Positions 1 to 7,584 of a stretch of 10,782 nucleotides of DNA are shown in pieces. The position numbers were made by a program, and so were the translations under genes. The stretch covers positions 1-10,782 of the forward strand of contig DINM01000031.1 of assembly GCA_002423675.1 (NCBI GenBank). Direction: 5' to 3'. Position 1 is the first letter of the stretch, and each line of letters starts with the position of its first letter. The stretch comes from Verrucomicrobia bacterium UBA5540. Lineage in GTDB: Bacteria > Verrucomicrobiota > Kiritimatiellia > Kiritimatiellales > Tichowtungiaceae. The notes under the pieces were generated by a model that worked only from the letters and a program-made list of their open reading frames with translations, was not told the origin of the DNA and searched no databases.

Positions 1-70
1 CAACCTAGCCGTGATCGACATTGATCACGCCGTCACGATCCAGAAAAATGGCTTTTTGTTTTCCGCTCAT
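1..70 (-). pseudogene. gmhB: 5' end of gmhB-like D-glycero-D-manno-heptose bisphosphate phosphatase, with in-frame amber codon
   Basis: Read leftwards from the ATG at 70-68, the first 21 codons end in FLDRDGVINVDHG. This is the N-terminal HAD-phosphatase motif of GmhB, which removes the 7-phosphate from heptose bisphosphate during ADP-heptose synthesis for the LPS inner core. Asp11 and Asp13 would be the nucleophile and the acid/base residue. Codon 22 is TAG (7-5), and the next codon is GTT (Val). Family members have Gly-Tyr-Val here, so a single TAC-to-TAG change explains the stop. A restart further downstream would lose both catalytic aspartates. The gene runs off the window, so whether the frame stays open beyond it cannot be seen. 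A sequencing error is possible. Family recognition rests on a short but very characteristic segment. Confidence 0.7.
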
Positions 71-118
71 TCGTTTGCCGCCCTAACGATAGTTATCCCG
101 CTCATCCGATTTCATAAG

Positions 119-147
119 GCTATACCAAACGCGGCCTGCCCCCTCAA
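119..147 (-). promoter_or_regulatory. Putative sigma70-type promoter for the gmhB-like gene
   Basis: On the minus strand TTGAGG (147-142) is followed, after 17 bases, by TATAGC (124-119). The predicted transcription start is near 112, leaving a leader of about 40 bases before the ATG at 70. A weak purine-rich stretch (AGGGCGG, 84-78) could serve as ribosome binding site. Matched by eye only. Confidence 0.35.
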
Positions 148-177
148 GTCCACAGAACTGCCGGCACCGTTTTGCAG

Positions 178-208
178 GCAATCGGCGAGACGCTTCACGC
201 TTGATTGC
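178..208. repeat. Small inverted repeat in the divergent promoter region
   Basis: GCAATC (178-183) and GATTGC (203-208) form a 6-bp inverted repeat with a 19-base spacer. The right arm overlaps the proposed -35 box of the plus-strand promoter. Next to it, the hexamer ACGCTT occurs twice (190-195 and 197-202). This could be an operator, but arms this short arise easily by chance. Confidence 0.15.
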
Positions 209-230
209 AAACCAACAATTACCGTATGAT
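201..230 (+). promoter_or_regulatory. Putative sigma70-type promoter for operon A
   Basis: TTGATT (201-206) and TATGAT (225-230) are separated by 18 bases, 43 bases upstream of the ATG at 274. Nothing else in 71-273 looks coding, so this divergent gap probably carries the promoters for both directions. The ribosome binding site before 274 is weak (GTGAG near 258-262). Confidence 0.35.
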
Positions 231-273
231 TTCGCCGTTATTTTTGCTCCTGATGATGTGAGATTGCTCAACC

Positions 274-1140
274 ATGACAACAGCCGTAATGAAATTCAGT
301 GCACTGGGTGATATCGCAATGGCACTTCCATTTCTGCGGGCGCTGGAAAATGCTCCATGCATTATTTCCTCCCCTATTGGGAAAGAATTTCTTCAGGATG
401 AATTCTCGGACTTCATCGTGATGGAAAATAAATCGCTCTCCGCACACCTCAAAATTATCCGGGATATTCGAAGGCGGAATTTTGAAGATCTGATTGATTT
501 ACAGGGGAATGACCGGAGCCGATTTATCTCCATATGCTCCGGAGCCACTATCCACAATGGCTACGATCCTAAGCGAGGGCGCTATTCTGAATTAGCAAAA
601 AAAATCAAGGAGCGCGCGAAACAACGTCTGAAGTTCATCCCGACTCCTCGTGACTACATTGTTTTCAATACCGGCTCCAGCGCGAAATGGGCGTCCAAGC
701 GCCCCCCGGCGTGGAAATGGAAAGAATTTGCCGAGAAAGTCAATGAACGCTTCGGGTTGCCAATTAAACTGACCGGTTCAGCTGAAGAGATTCCGTATGT
801 TTCCGCACTGGCCAACGAACTGCCAGAAAACGTTGAGATCGTCGCAGGACAAACCAGTCTTACAGAATTAAAGGCTCTACTCAAAGGCGCATTCCTGACT
901 GTTTCAACAGATTCCGCAGCCATGCATATTTCCGCAGTCGAAGGGACCCCCACCGTTGGAATTTTCGGTGCCACGTCATGGCAGGCAATCGGATATGTCC
1001 CGTGGGGCGTGGCCCTGTATGACCGGACATTTTATCCCGACGGCATTCCGCCAAAACGATCCCGGACAGAAGCTCTGAATTATTACAATCATATTGATCT
1101 TACCGAAGGTTTAGACGCACTGAAGGACTATCTGATCTAG
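274..1140 (+). CDS. Glycosyltransferase family 9 (ADP-heptose:LPS heptosyltransferase-like)
   Basis: This 288-residue GT-B protein belongs to GT9, the family that transfers heptose from ADP-heptose to LPS inner core on the cytoplasmic face of the inner membrane. The N-terminus reads TAVMKFSALGDI. It aligns residue for residue with the start of E. coli WaaC, placing the conserved catalytic Asp at position 13, which supports the ATG at 274 over the one at 289. The acceptor-domain segment IDLQGNDRS lies at about 74-82. The donor-domain block STDSAAMHISAVEGTPTVGI (211-230), continuing FGATS, is the GT9 signature. At 288 residues it is shorter than most members (about 320-350). It is the first gene of operon A and sits divergent to a gmhB-like gene, which fits heptose use. 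The true donor and acceptor are not provable here. Confidence 0.85.
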   Translation: MTTAVMKFSALGDIAMALPFLRALENAPCIISSPIGKEFLQDEFSDFIVMENKSLSAHLKIIRDIRRRNFEDLIDLQGNDRSRFISICSGATIHNGYDPKRGRYSELAKKIKERAKQRLKFIPTPRDYIVFNTGSSAKWASKRPPAWKWKEFAEKVNERFGLPIKLTGSAEEIPYVSALANELPENVEIVAGQTSLTELKALLKGAFLTVSTDSAAMHISAVEGTPTVGIFGATSWQAIGYVPWGVALYDRTFYPDGIPPKRSRTEALNYYNHIDLTEGLDALKDYLI

Positions 1141-1142
1141 TT

Positions 1143-2213
1143 ATGGAAGCTACTCACCAGATCCGGGTAAAATTTATCTATCGGGGACAATCGTCACCCA
1201 GTGCACTGACATGGCTGCGTCAGTTCCCTCACAGGAACCCCGTCTGGGGAAATTGCCGGTTTATTTTCGATAAAAATGAACGGAACTACGACTGGCTGGT
1301 TGTTGACAATGATCTGCCTGGAATGCAAAAAAACAACAGACTCTCCGCCGCCGAAGAGCTGGCCTGTTCTCCGGAACATACTCTTTTGCTCACCCGTGAG
1401 CCCTCATCCGTCAGTACATACGGCACCGACTTTCTTAAACAATTCGGTTATGTCCTCACGGGCCAGGAGGACTGGGCCATCCGCCATCCCGGAAAAATCC
1501 ATTCTCAACCTGCCCTGCGCTGGTACTACGGTGACACTGGACGAAATAACAATATCGACCTGCGCGATTATGATTACATCGCAGCACATCCGCCAGTGAA
1601 TAAAACCAAACTGATCTCGACAGTCTGCTCAGCAAAACGCCAGCGGCACACCCTGCATCATCGACGAGTTGCATTTATTGAGCAGCTCTGTGCACAGCTT
1701 CCTGAACTTAACCGATTCGGCGAAAACGTCCGGGAAATCAGCGACAAAGCGGAGGCTCTCGATGCCTACCGCTATCATATCGCCATTGAAAACCATGTTT
1801 GTCCCCACTGGTGGACCGAAAAACTAGCCGACGCCTTTCTCGGCCTCACTCTGCCGTTTTATTACGGCGCTCCCAATGTTGCAGACTACTTCCCAGCAGA
1901 AAGCTTTATCTCGATCGACATCCGGAATTTTAAAGAAAGCCTAGACACCATTCGCCGCGCCATTGAAAACAACGAATACGGAAAACGGCTTCCGGCCATT
2001 CAGGAGGCACGGCGACTGGTTCTTGAAAAATACAATACATTTGCCGTGCTTTCGGACATCATTGAAAAGCGGCACAATTCATTGGCAAAACCGCAACCCA
2101 GCTGCCAAATTTTCGGACGGCACGCTTTACGGCAGACACCGCTCAAAGCGGTTCGGATCGGCCTGGAAAAAACCGTGATGAGAGTAAGAACCTTGTTTGG
2201 GAATATGCGATGA
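1143..2213 (+). CDS. Glycosyltransferase family 10 (fucosyltransferase-like), divergent member
   Basis: A 356-residue protein whose C-terminal half carries the GT10 (alpha-1,3-fucosyltransferase) donor-binding block. HIAIENHVCPHWWTEKLADA spans about 212-231, followed by LPFYYGAPNVADYFPAESFI (237-256). The Glu-Lys of TEK (226-227) matches the pair known in H. pylori FucT to contact GDP-fucose. The usual FTGEN motif is replaced by LTREPSSV (83-90), a variant in which the second-domain geometry differs. The N-terminal domain (about 1-140) is unlike the next gene's. The C-terminus is rich in Arg and Lys, suggesting peripheral membrane attachment. It starts 2 bases after the upstream stop and overlaps the next gene by ATGA, so translation is probably coupled. 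Whether the sugar is fucose or another 6-deoxy sugar is unknown. Confidence 0.78.
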   Translation: MEATHQIRVKFIYRGQSSPSALTWLRQFPHRNPVWGNCRFIFDKNERNYDWLVVDNDLPGMQKNNRLSAAEELACSPEHTLLLTREPSSVSTYGTDFLKQFGYVLTGQEDWAIRHPGKIHSQPALRWYYGDTGRNNNIDLRDYDYIAAHPPVNKTKLISTVCSAKRQRHTLHHRRVAFIEQLCAQLPELNRFGENVREISDKAEALDAYRYHIAIENHVCPHWWTEKLADAFLGLTLPFYYGAPNVADYFPAESFISIDIRNFKESLDTIRRAIENNEYGKRLPAIQEARRLVLEKYNTFAVLSDIIEKRHNSLAKPQPSCQIFGRHALRQTPLKAVRIGLEKTVMRVRTLFGNMR

Positions 2214-3214
2214 ACCCTAGAACAAAAATACGCATTGCATACGCTGATATAGGGCCAGACAGTGATATTGCAGAAAAACTGTTCGAATGCGTAAAAGACC
2301 ATTATGACTTTGAGCCGACAAATGATTACAATGCCGACTATGTTCTCCATTCGGTCGGAGGTCACGACGTACTCAAATATTCCGGCGTACGGATTTTTTT
2401 CACCGGCGAAAACGTCACGCCGAACTTCGCGGTCAGCGATTACGCGATGGCGTTTGAAAAACTGACCTTCGGCGACCGCTACTGCTGGCTCCCGCTGATC
2501 AAGCTATATCCCTCTTATTCCGTACTGACGGCTCCGCGCCCGCCGGCTGATGAAATCCTGAAGCGAAAAACAGATTTCTGCGCCTACGTTATGTCCAACA
2601 CAAAGAACAGCGCGGACGAGCGTACCCGGATTTTCGATCTGCTGTCGGCCTATAAACCGGTCAACTCCGGCGGTCGTTGGCGCAACAACGTCGGCGGACG
2701 GGTGCCGGACAAACTGGCTTTCCAGTCCAGGCACAAGTTTGTGATTGCCTTTGAAAACAGCTCACACCCCGGCTATCTGACCGAAAAATTCGCCGAGGCC
2801 GCCGAAGCCAATGCGGTTCCGATTTACTGGGGCGATCCAACCATTGGAAAACTGTTCAACCCAAAGGCTTTCATCAACTGCCACGATTTCCAAACCTTGG
2901 AAAAAGCGGTTGAACAGGTCAAAAAAATCGATCAGGACGACGCACTGTACCAGCAGATGCTCGCCGAGCAGTGGTTCCCGGACGGCATCGAGCCGGAATG
3001 CCTGCGCGATGAAACGTTTGCAGCATTCCTCTCCCATATTTTCGATCAGGAACCCAAAGCCGCCTTCCGCCGCAACCGCGGGCGCTGGGGGTTGAAAACA
3101 GAAAGGAATCTGTACGACATGTGCCACCGTCCGCATGTGCACGGCTATAAACTTTTCCGCAAAAGCTGGCGGAAATTCTGCCACACATTTTTGCCCCGCC
3201 GGAAAAAGTACTGA
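2210..3214 (+). CDS. Glycosyltransferase family 10, alpha-1,3-fucosyltransferase-like
   Basis: A 334-residue protein with the full set of bacterial FucT landmarks. FFTGENVTPNF (63-73) contains Glu67, equivalent to the proposed general base of H. pylori FucT. DYAMAFEKLTFGDRY spans 77-91. NSGGRWRNNVGGRVPDK (152-168) follows, then FVIAFENSSHPGYLTEKF (177-194) with Glu192-Lys193 at the GDP-fucose site, and PIYWGDPTIGKLFNPKAFIN (204-223). The family transfers L-fucose from GDP-fucose to GlcNAc or Glc in surface glycans. The last 30 residues are strongly basic (ending PRRKKY), like the amphipathic membrane-anchoring tail of H. pylori enzymes, but the heptad repeats of that enzyme are absent. The ATG overlaps the upstream TGA by 4 bases, and GGGA lies 6-8 bases ahead. 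The acceptor is unknown. Confidence 0.88.
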   Translation: MNPRTKIRIAYADIGPDSDIAEKLFECVKDHYDFEPTNDYNADYVLHSVGGHDVLKYSGVRIFFTGENVTPNFAVSDYAMAFEKLTFGDRYCWLPLIKLYPSYSVLTAPRPPADEILKRKTDFCAYVMSNTKNSADERTRIFDLLSAYKPVNSGGRWRNNVGGRVPDKLAFQSRHKFVIAFENSSHPGYLTEKFAEAAEANAVPIYWGDPTIGKLFNPKAFINCHDFQTLEKAVEQVKKIDQDDALYQQMLAEQWFPDGIEPECLRDETFAAFLSHIFDQEPKAAFRRNRGRWGLKTERNLYDMCHRPHVHGYKLFRKSWRKFCHTFLPRRKKY

Positions 3215-3217
3215 TCC

Positions 3218-4213
3218 ATGCCGCACAAACCTTCAGTTCTGATTGGTGGGAAAAAAAATATCTTCCGCTGGCCGGAAAATGTTGCTGAAGCATTTTATGA
3301 CGCAGGATGCCGAACCAGTACTTTTCTAATAAATCGCCGGTCATCGATTTTGCGCATATTGACTCAAATCGGACGGAAAACGGATCAAGAATCAATCCGC
3401 CGTTTGTGCGATCAGACGCTGGCCATGGATTTTCGAAAGATCATGGTAAAAACGCGCCCTGACCTGATTTTTTTTGTCAGTCCGTTTTTTCTCCCCGAAT
3501 CGCTTTTTTCAATTTTACAGGCGATACCAGACTCCATTCGTACAGCGGGCTGGATCGGCGACCAGTTCGGCTCTGAAATGAAAAAACGAGCTGACGAACT
3601 AGACCATCTGTACTGTTCCGACAGTACATTTATCGGACTATCACAATTTCATGAATTTAAAAGCCCGGCATCTTTGTTGCCACATGCATTCAACCCGAGG
3701 ATATTCCATGCATCAAGTATCGGCACGCGACAAAACGAACTGGTCTTTATCGGAACATGTAGTCGGGAGCGAGCCGCTGTTTTCAACCAACTGACTGAGG
3801 CATCCTGCCGGATCATCGGACCGAAATGGCATCCGTTGAATTCGTGCCTCCACACCGTGGTCTCGCGAAAAATCCCGCTTCGTAAAACCGCCCGAATCTA
3901 TCAACAGAGCCGGGCGGTACTGAACATAAGGAGTTTCGATAACGTAATTGCCGGCCTGAACATGCGCACCTTCGAAGCCGCAGCCTGCGGTGCCGCCGTT
4001 TTGAACGATGATCTGGCGGATCTACCGCTTTGTTTTGAACCCGGCAGGGAAATTTTTGTGTACCGCTCAATTGAGGAACTGAATGAACAGGCGGCTCGGA
4101 TCACGCAGAAACGGAGCCAGGCAACCCTGGTGGCAGAAGCCGGACGGAAAAGGGCAGAACAGGAACACACCTACCGGCACCGAATAGAAAAAATATTGCA
4201 GGATCTTCTGTAG
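3218..4213 (+). CDS. GT-B glycosyltransferase, CgeB / Glyco_trans_1_2 type
   Basis: A 331-residue protein. The C-terminal half has the pattern of CgeB-like and group 1 transferases: IYQQSRAVLNIRSF (227-240), GLNMRTFEAAACGAAVLNDD (246-265), then a hydrophobic and acidic run ending FVYRSIEELNEQA (280-292). The Glu253 in the TFEAAACG motif matches the nucleotide-sugar binding Glu of GT-B retaining enzymes. The N-terminal half (about 6-150) has alternating strands (PDLIFFVSPF, RTAGWIGDQF) typical of the acceptor-side Rossmann domain. It is the last gene of operon A, 3 bases after the GT10 stop, and ends in TAG. No transmembrane segment is evident. The family is clear; donor and acceptor cannot be read from the sequence. 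Confidence 0.78.
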   Translation: MPHKPSVLIGGKKNIFRWPENVAEAFYDAGCRTSTFLINRRSSILRILTQIGRKTDQESIRRLCDQTLAMDFRKIMVKTRPDLIFFVSPFFLPESLFSILQAIPDSIRTAGWIGDQFGSEMKKRADELDHLYCSDSTFIGLSQFHEFKSPASLLPHAFNPRIFHASSIGTRQNELVFIGTCSRERAAVFNQLTEASCRIIGPKWHPLNSCLHTVVSRKIPLRKTARIYQQSRAVLNIRSFDNVIAGLNMRTFEAAACGAAVLNDDLADLPLCFEPGREIFVYRSIEELNEQAARITQKRSQATLVAEAGRKRAEQEHTYRHRIEKILQDLL

Positions 4214-4226
4214 GAATCGTCCGCCT

Positions 4227-5072
4227 TCACAGTCCGCGCAGCCGCTTTGTCAACAAGCGAAAAACGGAAAAGAAATTACGGAGCACATTGCCGACGTACC
4301 GAATAACTCTCAGGACAAGAAAGTACACTCCGTTACGAACAAACCGGATGTCCTTGAGCGTAAAATCAAATTCCCATTTCGCCTCCGGAGTCATTGTAAT
4401 ATCTGACGGCCCTTCACGGTGTCCAACAATCGACGGGGCGAATGCATATACCCTTCCAAAGCGCATTAGATTCCGAGAAAACCACCGGTCAATTGTTTTG
4501 TGCCGTGCCACCCACCCCCAAATCGTTTTTTCATCCGGTAACTCTTCTAAGAGCGGTTCGAAGACCCGCCCATTCAGCAAATAGGCCACCGTTCCAAACG
4601 CACCGCCAGCTTCAACCAATTTGATTCCTTGATGTTCTGCCGCAACGCGGCAGGGAGAAATCGGGTCGGTCGTGCATAAATAAACCGCTGACCAGTCATC
4701 AGGCAGAGCTTCAACCAATTGCTTCAGCCCGTGCTTCCATGCCTGCGCCATTTCATCGGCCAGGAATGCATCATCTTCAACGATCAATGCATGGCTCCAG
4801 TTTTGATCAGCGGCCATTTGAATCGCATTCCGATGCGACAAAATACACCCGGCTTTTCCACCCCAGGATTTTTTCCGGCGTTCAGAAATGCGTCCTGTAA
4901 ACCACGGTTTTTCATCGTAGCCCAGCAATGAAACGCCGGCAACAGCCGACAATCGCTCCGGACGTTTACCAAAAGCAGTTTCCCAGGAGGCCAGACCTTC
5001 GAGAAAAAGATTCCACCGCTCCGGGCGCGAATCGAGACTGATCACATAAATGCCACCAATATCCAGCTTCAT
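4227..5072 (-). CDS. Glycosyltransferase family 25 (LPS biosynthesis protein)
   Basis: A 281-residue protein with the GT25 layout. The first strand GIYVISLDSRPERW (7-20) is the typical N-terminal motif, RLSAVAG (40-46) is next, then GCILSHRNAIQMA (75-87), and HALIVEDDAFL (94-104) holds the metal-binding Glu99-Asp100-Asp101. GGAFGTVAYLLN (156-167) fits the later donor-site region. GT25 enzymes such as Lex2B/LgtB/LgtE types transfer galactose or glucose onto LPS. The C-terminus (about 240-281) is basic and hydrophobic by turns and could attach to the inner membrane. A good ribosome binding site (AAAGGGG, 4 bases before ATG) supports the start. It is the last gene of operon B, 9 bases after the preceding stop, with its 3' end 13 bases from the convergent operon A. 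The sugar is not known. Confidence 0.85.
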   Translation of the reverse strand: MKLDIGGIYVISLDSRPERWNLFLEGLASWETAFGKRPERLSAVAGVSLLGYDEKPWFTGRISERRKKSWGGKAGCILSHRNAIQMAADQNWSHALIVEDDAFLADEMAQAWKHGLKQLVEALPDDWSAVYLCTTDPISPCRVAAEHQGIKLVEAGGAFGTVAYLLNGRVFEPLLEELPDEKTIWGWVARHKTIDRWFSRNLMRFGRVYAFAPSIVGHREGPSDITMTPEAKWEFDFTLKDIRFVRNGVYFLVLRVIRYVGNVLRNFFSVFRLLTKRLRGL

Positions 5073-5081
5073 GAGACCCCT

Positions 5082-5831
5082 TTATCTTGAATTAACATTG
5101 TACCCGAATCGAAATTTGCACTCTGTTTTCAACCCCTTCAGCCCATATATAAACCAAGGGAAATATTTCTTGCGAATCTGGTGGTTTTCCCGCTTTCGTA
5201 GTGCGCGATGAGACGATCCGCTGCTGATTCCGTCGGTTTGAAACACCGCAAGAGTCCGGGGAACGTGGAAATAAGAAACGCTATGAACATACAGCAACCG
5301 CACAAACAGGTCATAATCCCCGGCAATCCTGAGCGATGTGTCGTACTCTCCGTATCTGTTGAACAGTTCCCTTTTAATAAAAGAAGCCTGATGAGGCATC
5401 ATGTTCTTCAACAGGAAATGTCGCGGCAGAACATCAGGAAACGATTTAACAAAACCCTCTCCGCTTTCTGTCATACAAAGCAGATCGCCGCAGAGAATAT
5501 CCCGATCCGGAGAACGCGAAACGGCCTCCAGCACATTGTTGTCCGCCAGATAATCTCCGGCATTCAGAAATAAAAGATATTCCCCTTTTGCCCGGTGAAT
5601 CCCCTTGTTCATCGCGCCGTAAATACCGTTGTCGGGTTCGGAAACCAGACAATTTATACGGTGATTGAATTCAGAGAGGACATCCAATGTGCCGTCTGAC
5701 GATGCGCCATCTATCACAATCCACTCGAAATTCTGAAACACCTGAGAGCAGATGCTTTCGCAGGTTTTACGGATGCTTGCCCTTTCATTCAAACAGACTG
5801 TAATGATCGAAAATTTAAGATTTTTTTTCAT
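5082..5831 (-). CDS. Glycosyltransferase family 2 (WcaA-like)
   Basis: A 249-residue GT-A enzyme. FSIITVCLNERASIRKT (7-23) is the nucleotide-binding strand. IVIDGASSDGTLDVL (38-52) has the conserved Asp-Gly and Ser-Asp-Gly-Thr. SEPDNGIYGAMNKGIHRAKG (64-83) follows, then EYLLFLNAGDYL (84-95), where NAGD takes the place of the metal-binding DxD. PHQASFIKRELF (146-157) and YDTSLRIAGDYDLFVRL (163-179) contain the acceptor and catalytic region. This pattern matches the colanic-acid WcaA/WcaE-like branch of GT2. There is no membrane domain. AGGGGA 5 bases before the ATG is a strong ribosome binding site. Sixty-two bases separate it from the upstream GT2 stop. The first codons contain a run of eight A, a possible slippage site. 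Donor and acceptor are unknown. Confidence 0.87.
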   Translation of the reverse strand: MKKNLKFSIITVCLNERASIRKTCESICSQVFQNFEWIVIDGASSDGTLDVLSEFNHRINCLVSEPDNGIYGAMNKGIHRAKGEYLLFLNAGDYLADNNVLEAVSRSPDRDILCGDLLCMTESGEGFVKSFPDVLPRHFLLKNMMPHQASFIKRELFNRYGEYDTSLRIAGDYDLFVRLLYVHSVSYFHVPRTLAVFQTDGISSGSSHRALRKRENHQIRKKYFPWFIYGLKGLKTECKFRFGYNVNSR

Positions 5832-5893
5832 TAAGTCCCCTGATTTATTTCTTCAAGCCGTCTTTCGCATCGTCCGCATCCTCTACCGGCCTC

Positions 5894-6886
5894 CTATTGA
5901 ATCCCCATATTCTTATAAATTATGGACTCGCGATCCTTCACCAAACGACGAAACCGATTTCTCATAGCACGAGCACGCCAAGCGGCAGGATCGAACATCC
6001 ATAACTTTCTTTCCTTTTTCAACTTTTTGCGGCGGTAACTCCATTCAGAAAGTTTATGCACGAAATCGACAAAATCCGAACACCCCGTTCGCAAGCTTTC
6101 ACCTTGCAATGACTTATCCACAACGAGACGTCCCTGAAAAGTCTCTCTGGCGAGCTGAACAAGTTCCCCGCAAATATTATCCAAGGCGTACTCCTTGGGG
6201 GAATACGCCTTGTCATGATAACAGAAGGTGGAAAAACACTGTGAAGTTACACCAAGGCGATAATCGAATACATTTGTAATACCCCATGCCACGTCACCCG
6301 CCAGCCCGAAGTTTTCGGGAAACGGACGTTCGTGCAAAAGTTTAGTCCGGTACAGATTGCTTGCGGAGCTGCCCAAAATACACTCTCCGACGCTAGCATA
6401 ATGTAACACAAACAAAAACAGCCTCATTCCCTCGATGCATGCTGGATCGCTTATTCGCAAACTGGAACACACGCCGGAAATCGGCCACTTGGCATCGGGA
6501 ATTGGGCTTCCGTTAGTGGTAATAAACCGCGGCTCGGATGCTACAACATCGCACTGAAGCTGCTCGGCAACCGAGTAGAGATGTTCGAGACCGGAACGCG
6601 TAATAGAATCGCCCACCGTCGAGATGTAGGCATACTTCGTGCGCAACTGGCTTAAACCGAAGTTCCAAGACTGGTAAAGGCCGCGCGGATGAGAAAGAAT
6701 TCGCAATCCTGGGTGTGATAACCGTTCGCGAATCATTTCAACCGTGCCGTCATCCGAGTAACTGTCCACTACGATAATTTCCGAAATGAGGTCGAGCCAC
6801 GGTTGCATTGACTCAAGGTGTCCAGGCAATAAGGCGGCACAATTAAGCGTAGGCAAAACGACTCCGATGGAATTGTTCATATTCAT
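5894..6886 (-). CDS. Glycosyltransferase family 2, second member
   Basis: A 330-residue GT-A protein. IGVVLPTLNCAALLPGHLES (7-26), EIIVVDSYSDDGTVEMIRER (36-55) and LSHPRGLYQSWNFGLSQL (64-81) are the standard nucleotide-sugar site of GT2. YAYISTVGDSI (85-95) holds TVGD at the DxD position, a relaxed motif. FGLAGDVAWGITNV (193-206) fits the later catalytic region. The C-terminal 50 residues are rich in Lys and Arg (SYRRKKLKKERKLWMF, 283-298) and may bind the membrane. The ATG overlaps the stop of the upstream methyltransferase-like gene by ATGA. No strong ribosome binding site precedes it, so translation is probably coupled; an ATG two codons later is an alternative. It ends in TAG. The sugar transferred is unknown. 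Confidence 0.82.
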   Translation of the reverse strand: MNMNNSIGVVLPTLNCAALLPGHLESMQPWLDLISEIIVVDSYSDDGTVEMIRERLSHPGLRILSHPRGLYQSWNFGLSQLRTKYAYISTVGDSITRSGLEHLYSVAEQLQCDVVASEPRFITTNGSPIPDAKWPISGVCSSLRISDPACIEGMRLFLFVLHYASVGECILGSSASNLYRTKLLHERPFPENFGLAGDVAWGITNVFDYRLGVTSQCFSTFCYHDKAYSPKEYALDNICGELVQLARETFQGRLVVDKSLQGESLRTGCSDFVDFVHKLSEWSYRRKKLKKERKLWMFDPAAWRARAMRNRFRRLVKDRESIIYKNMGIQ

Positions 6887-7584
6887 TTGGACTGAGGTTT
6901 GATTTTGTGCAACCCAAGACGCTTCGAAAGCGTTTTTTGCTTCGGACGAGCGGTTAATTCTCTGGAATTATTAGCCAACATAAGCCAGTCGACCCCATGC
7001 CGTCTGGCAAATAACGCCATATCTTCCTGAATACTTTTTGGATAAAACATGATCACGTCATTAAGAATCATCAACTGGTGATGTTGGCTCAACGACTGCA
7101 GGAGAATGACAATGTCATGAAAATCGGGCCAGTCGGCAAATCGGTGCGGTTCGGGTGGAGGGCAAAGATAAAGACGCGCGTCATCAATCAGTACTACACT
7201 CTGCGGATGGAGCCTCCTGATCGCTCGCAATTCATCGCGCAACGGGCTTTGTGAATCCTGCCCCGCGGTGTTCTCACCCACACACCAGTGCGCATCGAGC
7301 CAGAATACCACTGGGCGTTCCGCAAATTGCTCGCTGGCGGCATTGAGGATGGTTGCCGACTCGCCCTGATGCAATTTTATGTTAGCGCGGCTCGCAAATT
7401 TACGTTGAGCGGCCTCATAAAGATCGTACGACAATTCGATTGAATGGCACTCGTCAAAAATATCCGCTGCCACGTTTAGTGAGTCGCCCTGGTAAGTTCC
7501 AGTCTCAACAAACATCGCGGCTTGTAACCGTTGCCGGAAAAGCTGTAACAACTTCTTATCAATAGAAAAACTGATGGCTCCCAT
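6883..7584 (-). CDS. Class I SAM-dependent methyltransferase-like protein of a glycan cluster
   Basis: A 233-residue protein with a recognisable Rossmann methyltransferase core. AMFVETGTYQGDSLNVA (23-39) corresponds to motif I (E/D-x-G-x-x-x-G), and CHSIELSYDLYEAA (46-59) supplies the acidic end of strand 2. NIKLHQGESATIL (68-80) and PVVFWLDAHW (91-100) follow, then SVVLIDDARLY (129-139). Proteins of this pattern are common in polysaccharide clusters and are thought to methylate sugars, but the substrate is not established. Its start at 7584 has GGGAG 8 bases upstream. It is 23 bases from the upstream methyltransferase gene and overlaps the downstream GT2 by 4 bases. No membrane segment is seen. 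It could instead be a non-catalytic partner, since no catalytic residue is diagnostic. Confidence 0.65.
   Translation of the reverse strand: MGAISFSIDKKLLQLFRQRLQAAMFVETGTYQGDSLNVAADIFDECHSIELSYDLYEAAQRKFASRANIKLHQGESATILNAASEQFAERPVVFWLDAHWCVGENTAGQDSQSPLRDELRAIRRLHPQSVVLIDDARLYLCPPPEPHRFADWPDFHDIVILLQSLSQHHQLMILNDVIMFYPKSIQEDMALFARRHGVDWLMLANNSRELTARPKQKTLSKRLGLHKIKPQSK

Noticed and set aside
5..7. TAG read as a sense codon (pyrrolysine or amber recoding)
   Set aside because: Three intact genes in the window end with TAG at their expected lengths, so TAG acts as a normal stop here.
11..229. Plus-strand 72-codon open frame in the left control region
   Set aside because: It starts inside the antisense of the gmhB motif, has no ribosome site and overlaps the proposed promoters.
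2762..3395. Long minus-strand open frames of 154 and 158 codons over the GT10 and CgeB-like genes
   Set aside because: They lie opposite clear GT10 and GT-B coding sequence, show no family motif, and are explained by codon bias of the real genes.
5208..5573. Plus-strand 121-codon open frame
   Set aside because: It is antisense to the conserved core of the GT2 gene, with no recognisable motif.
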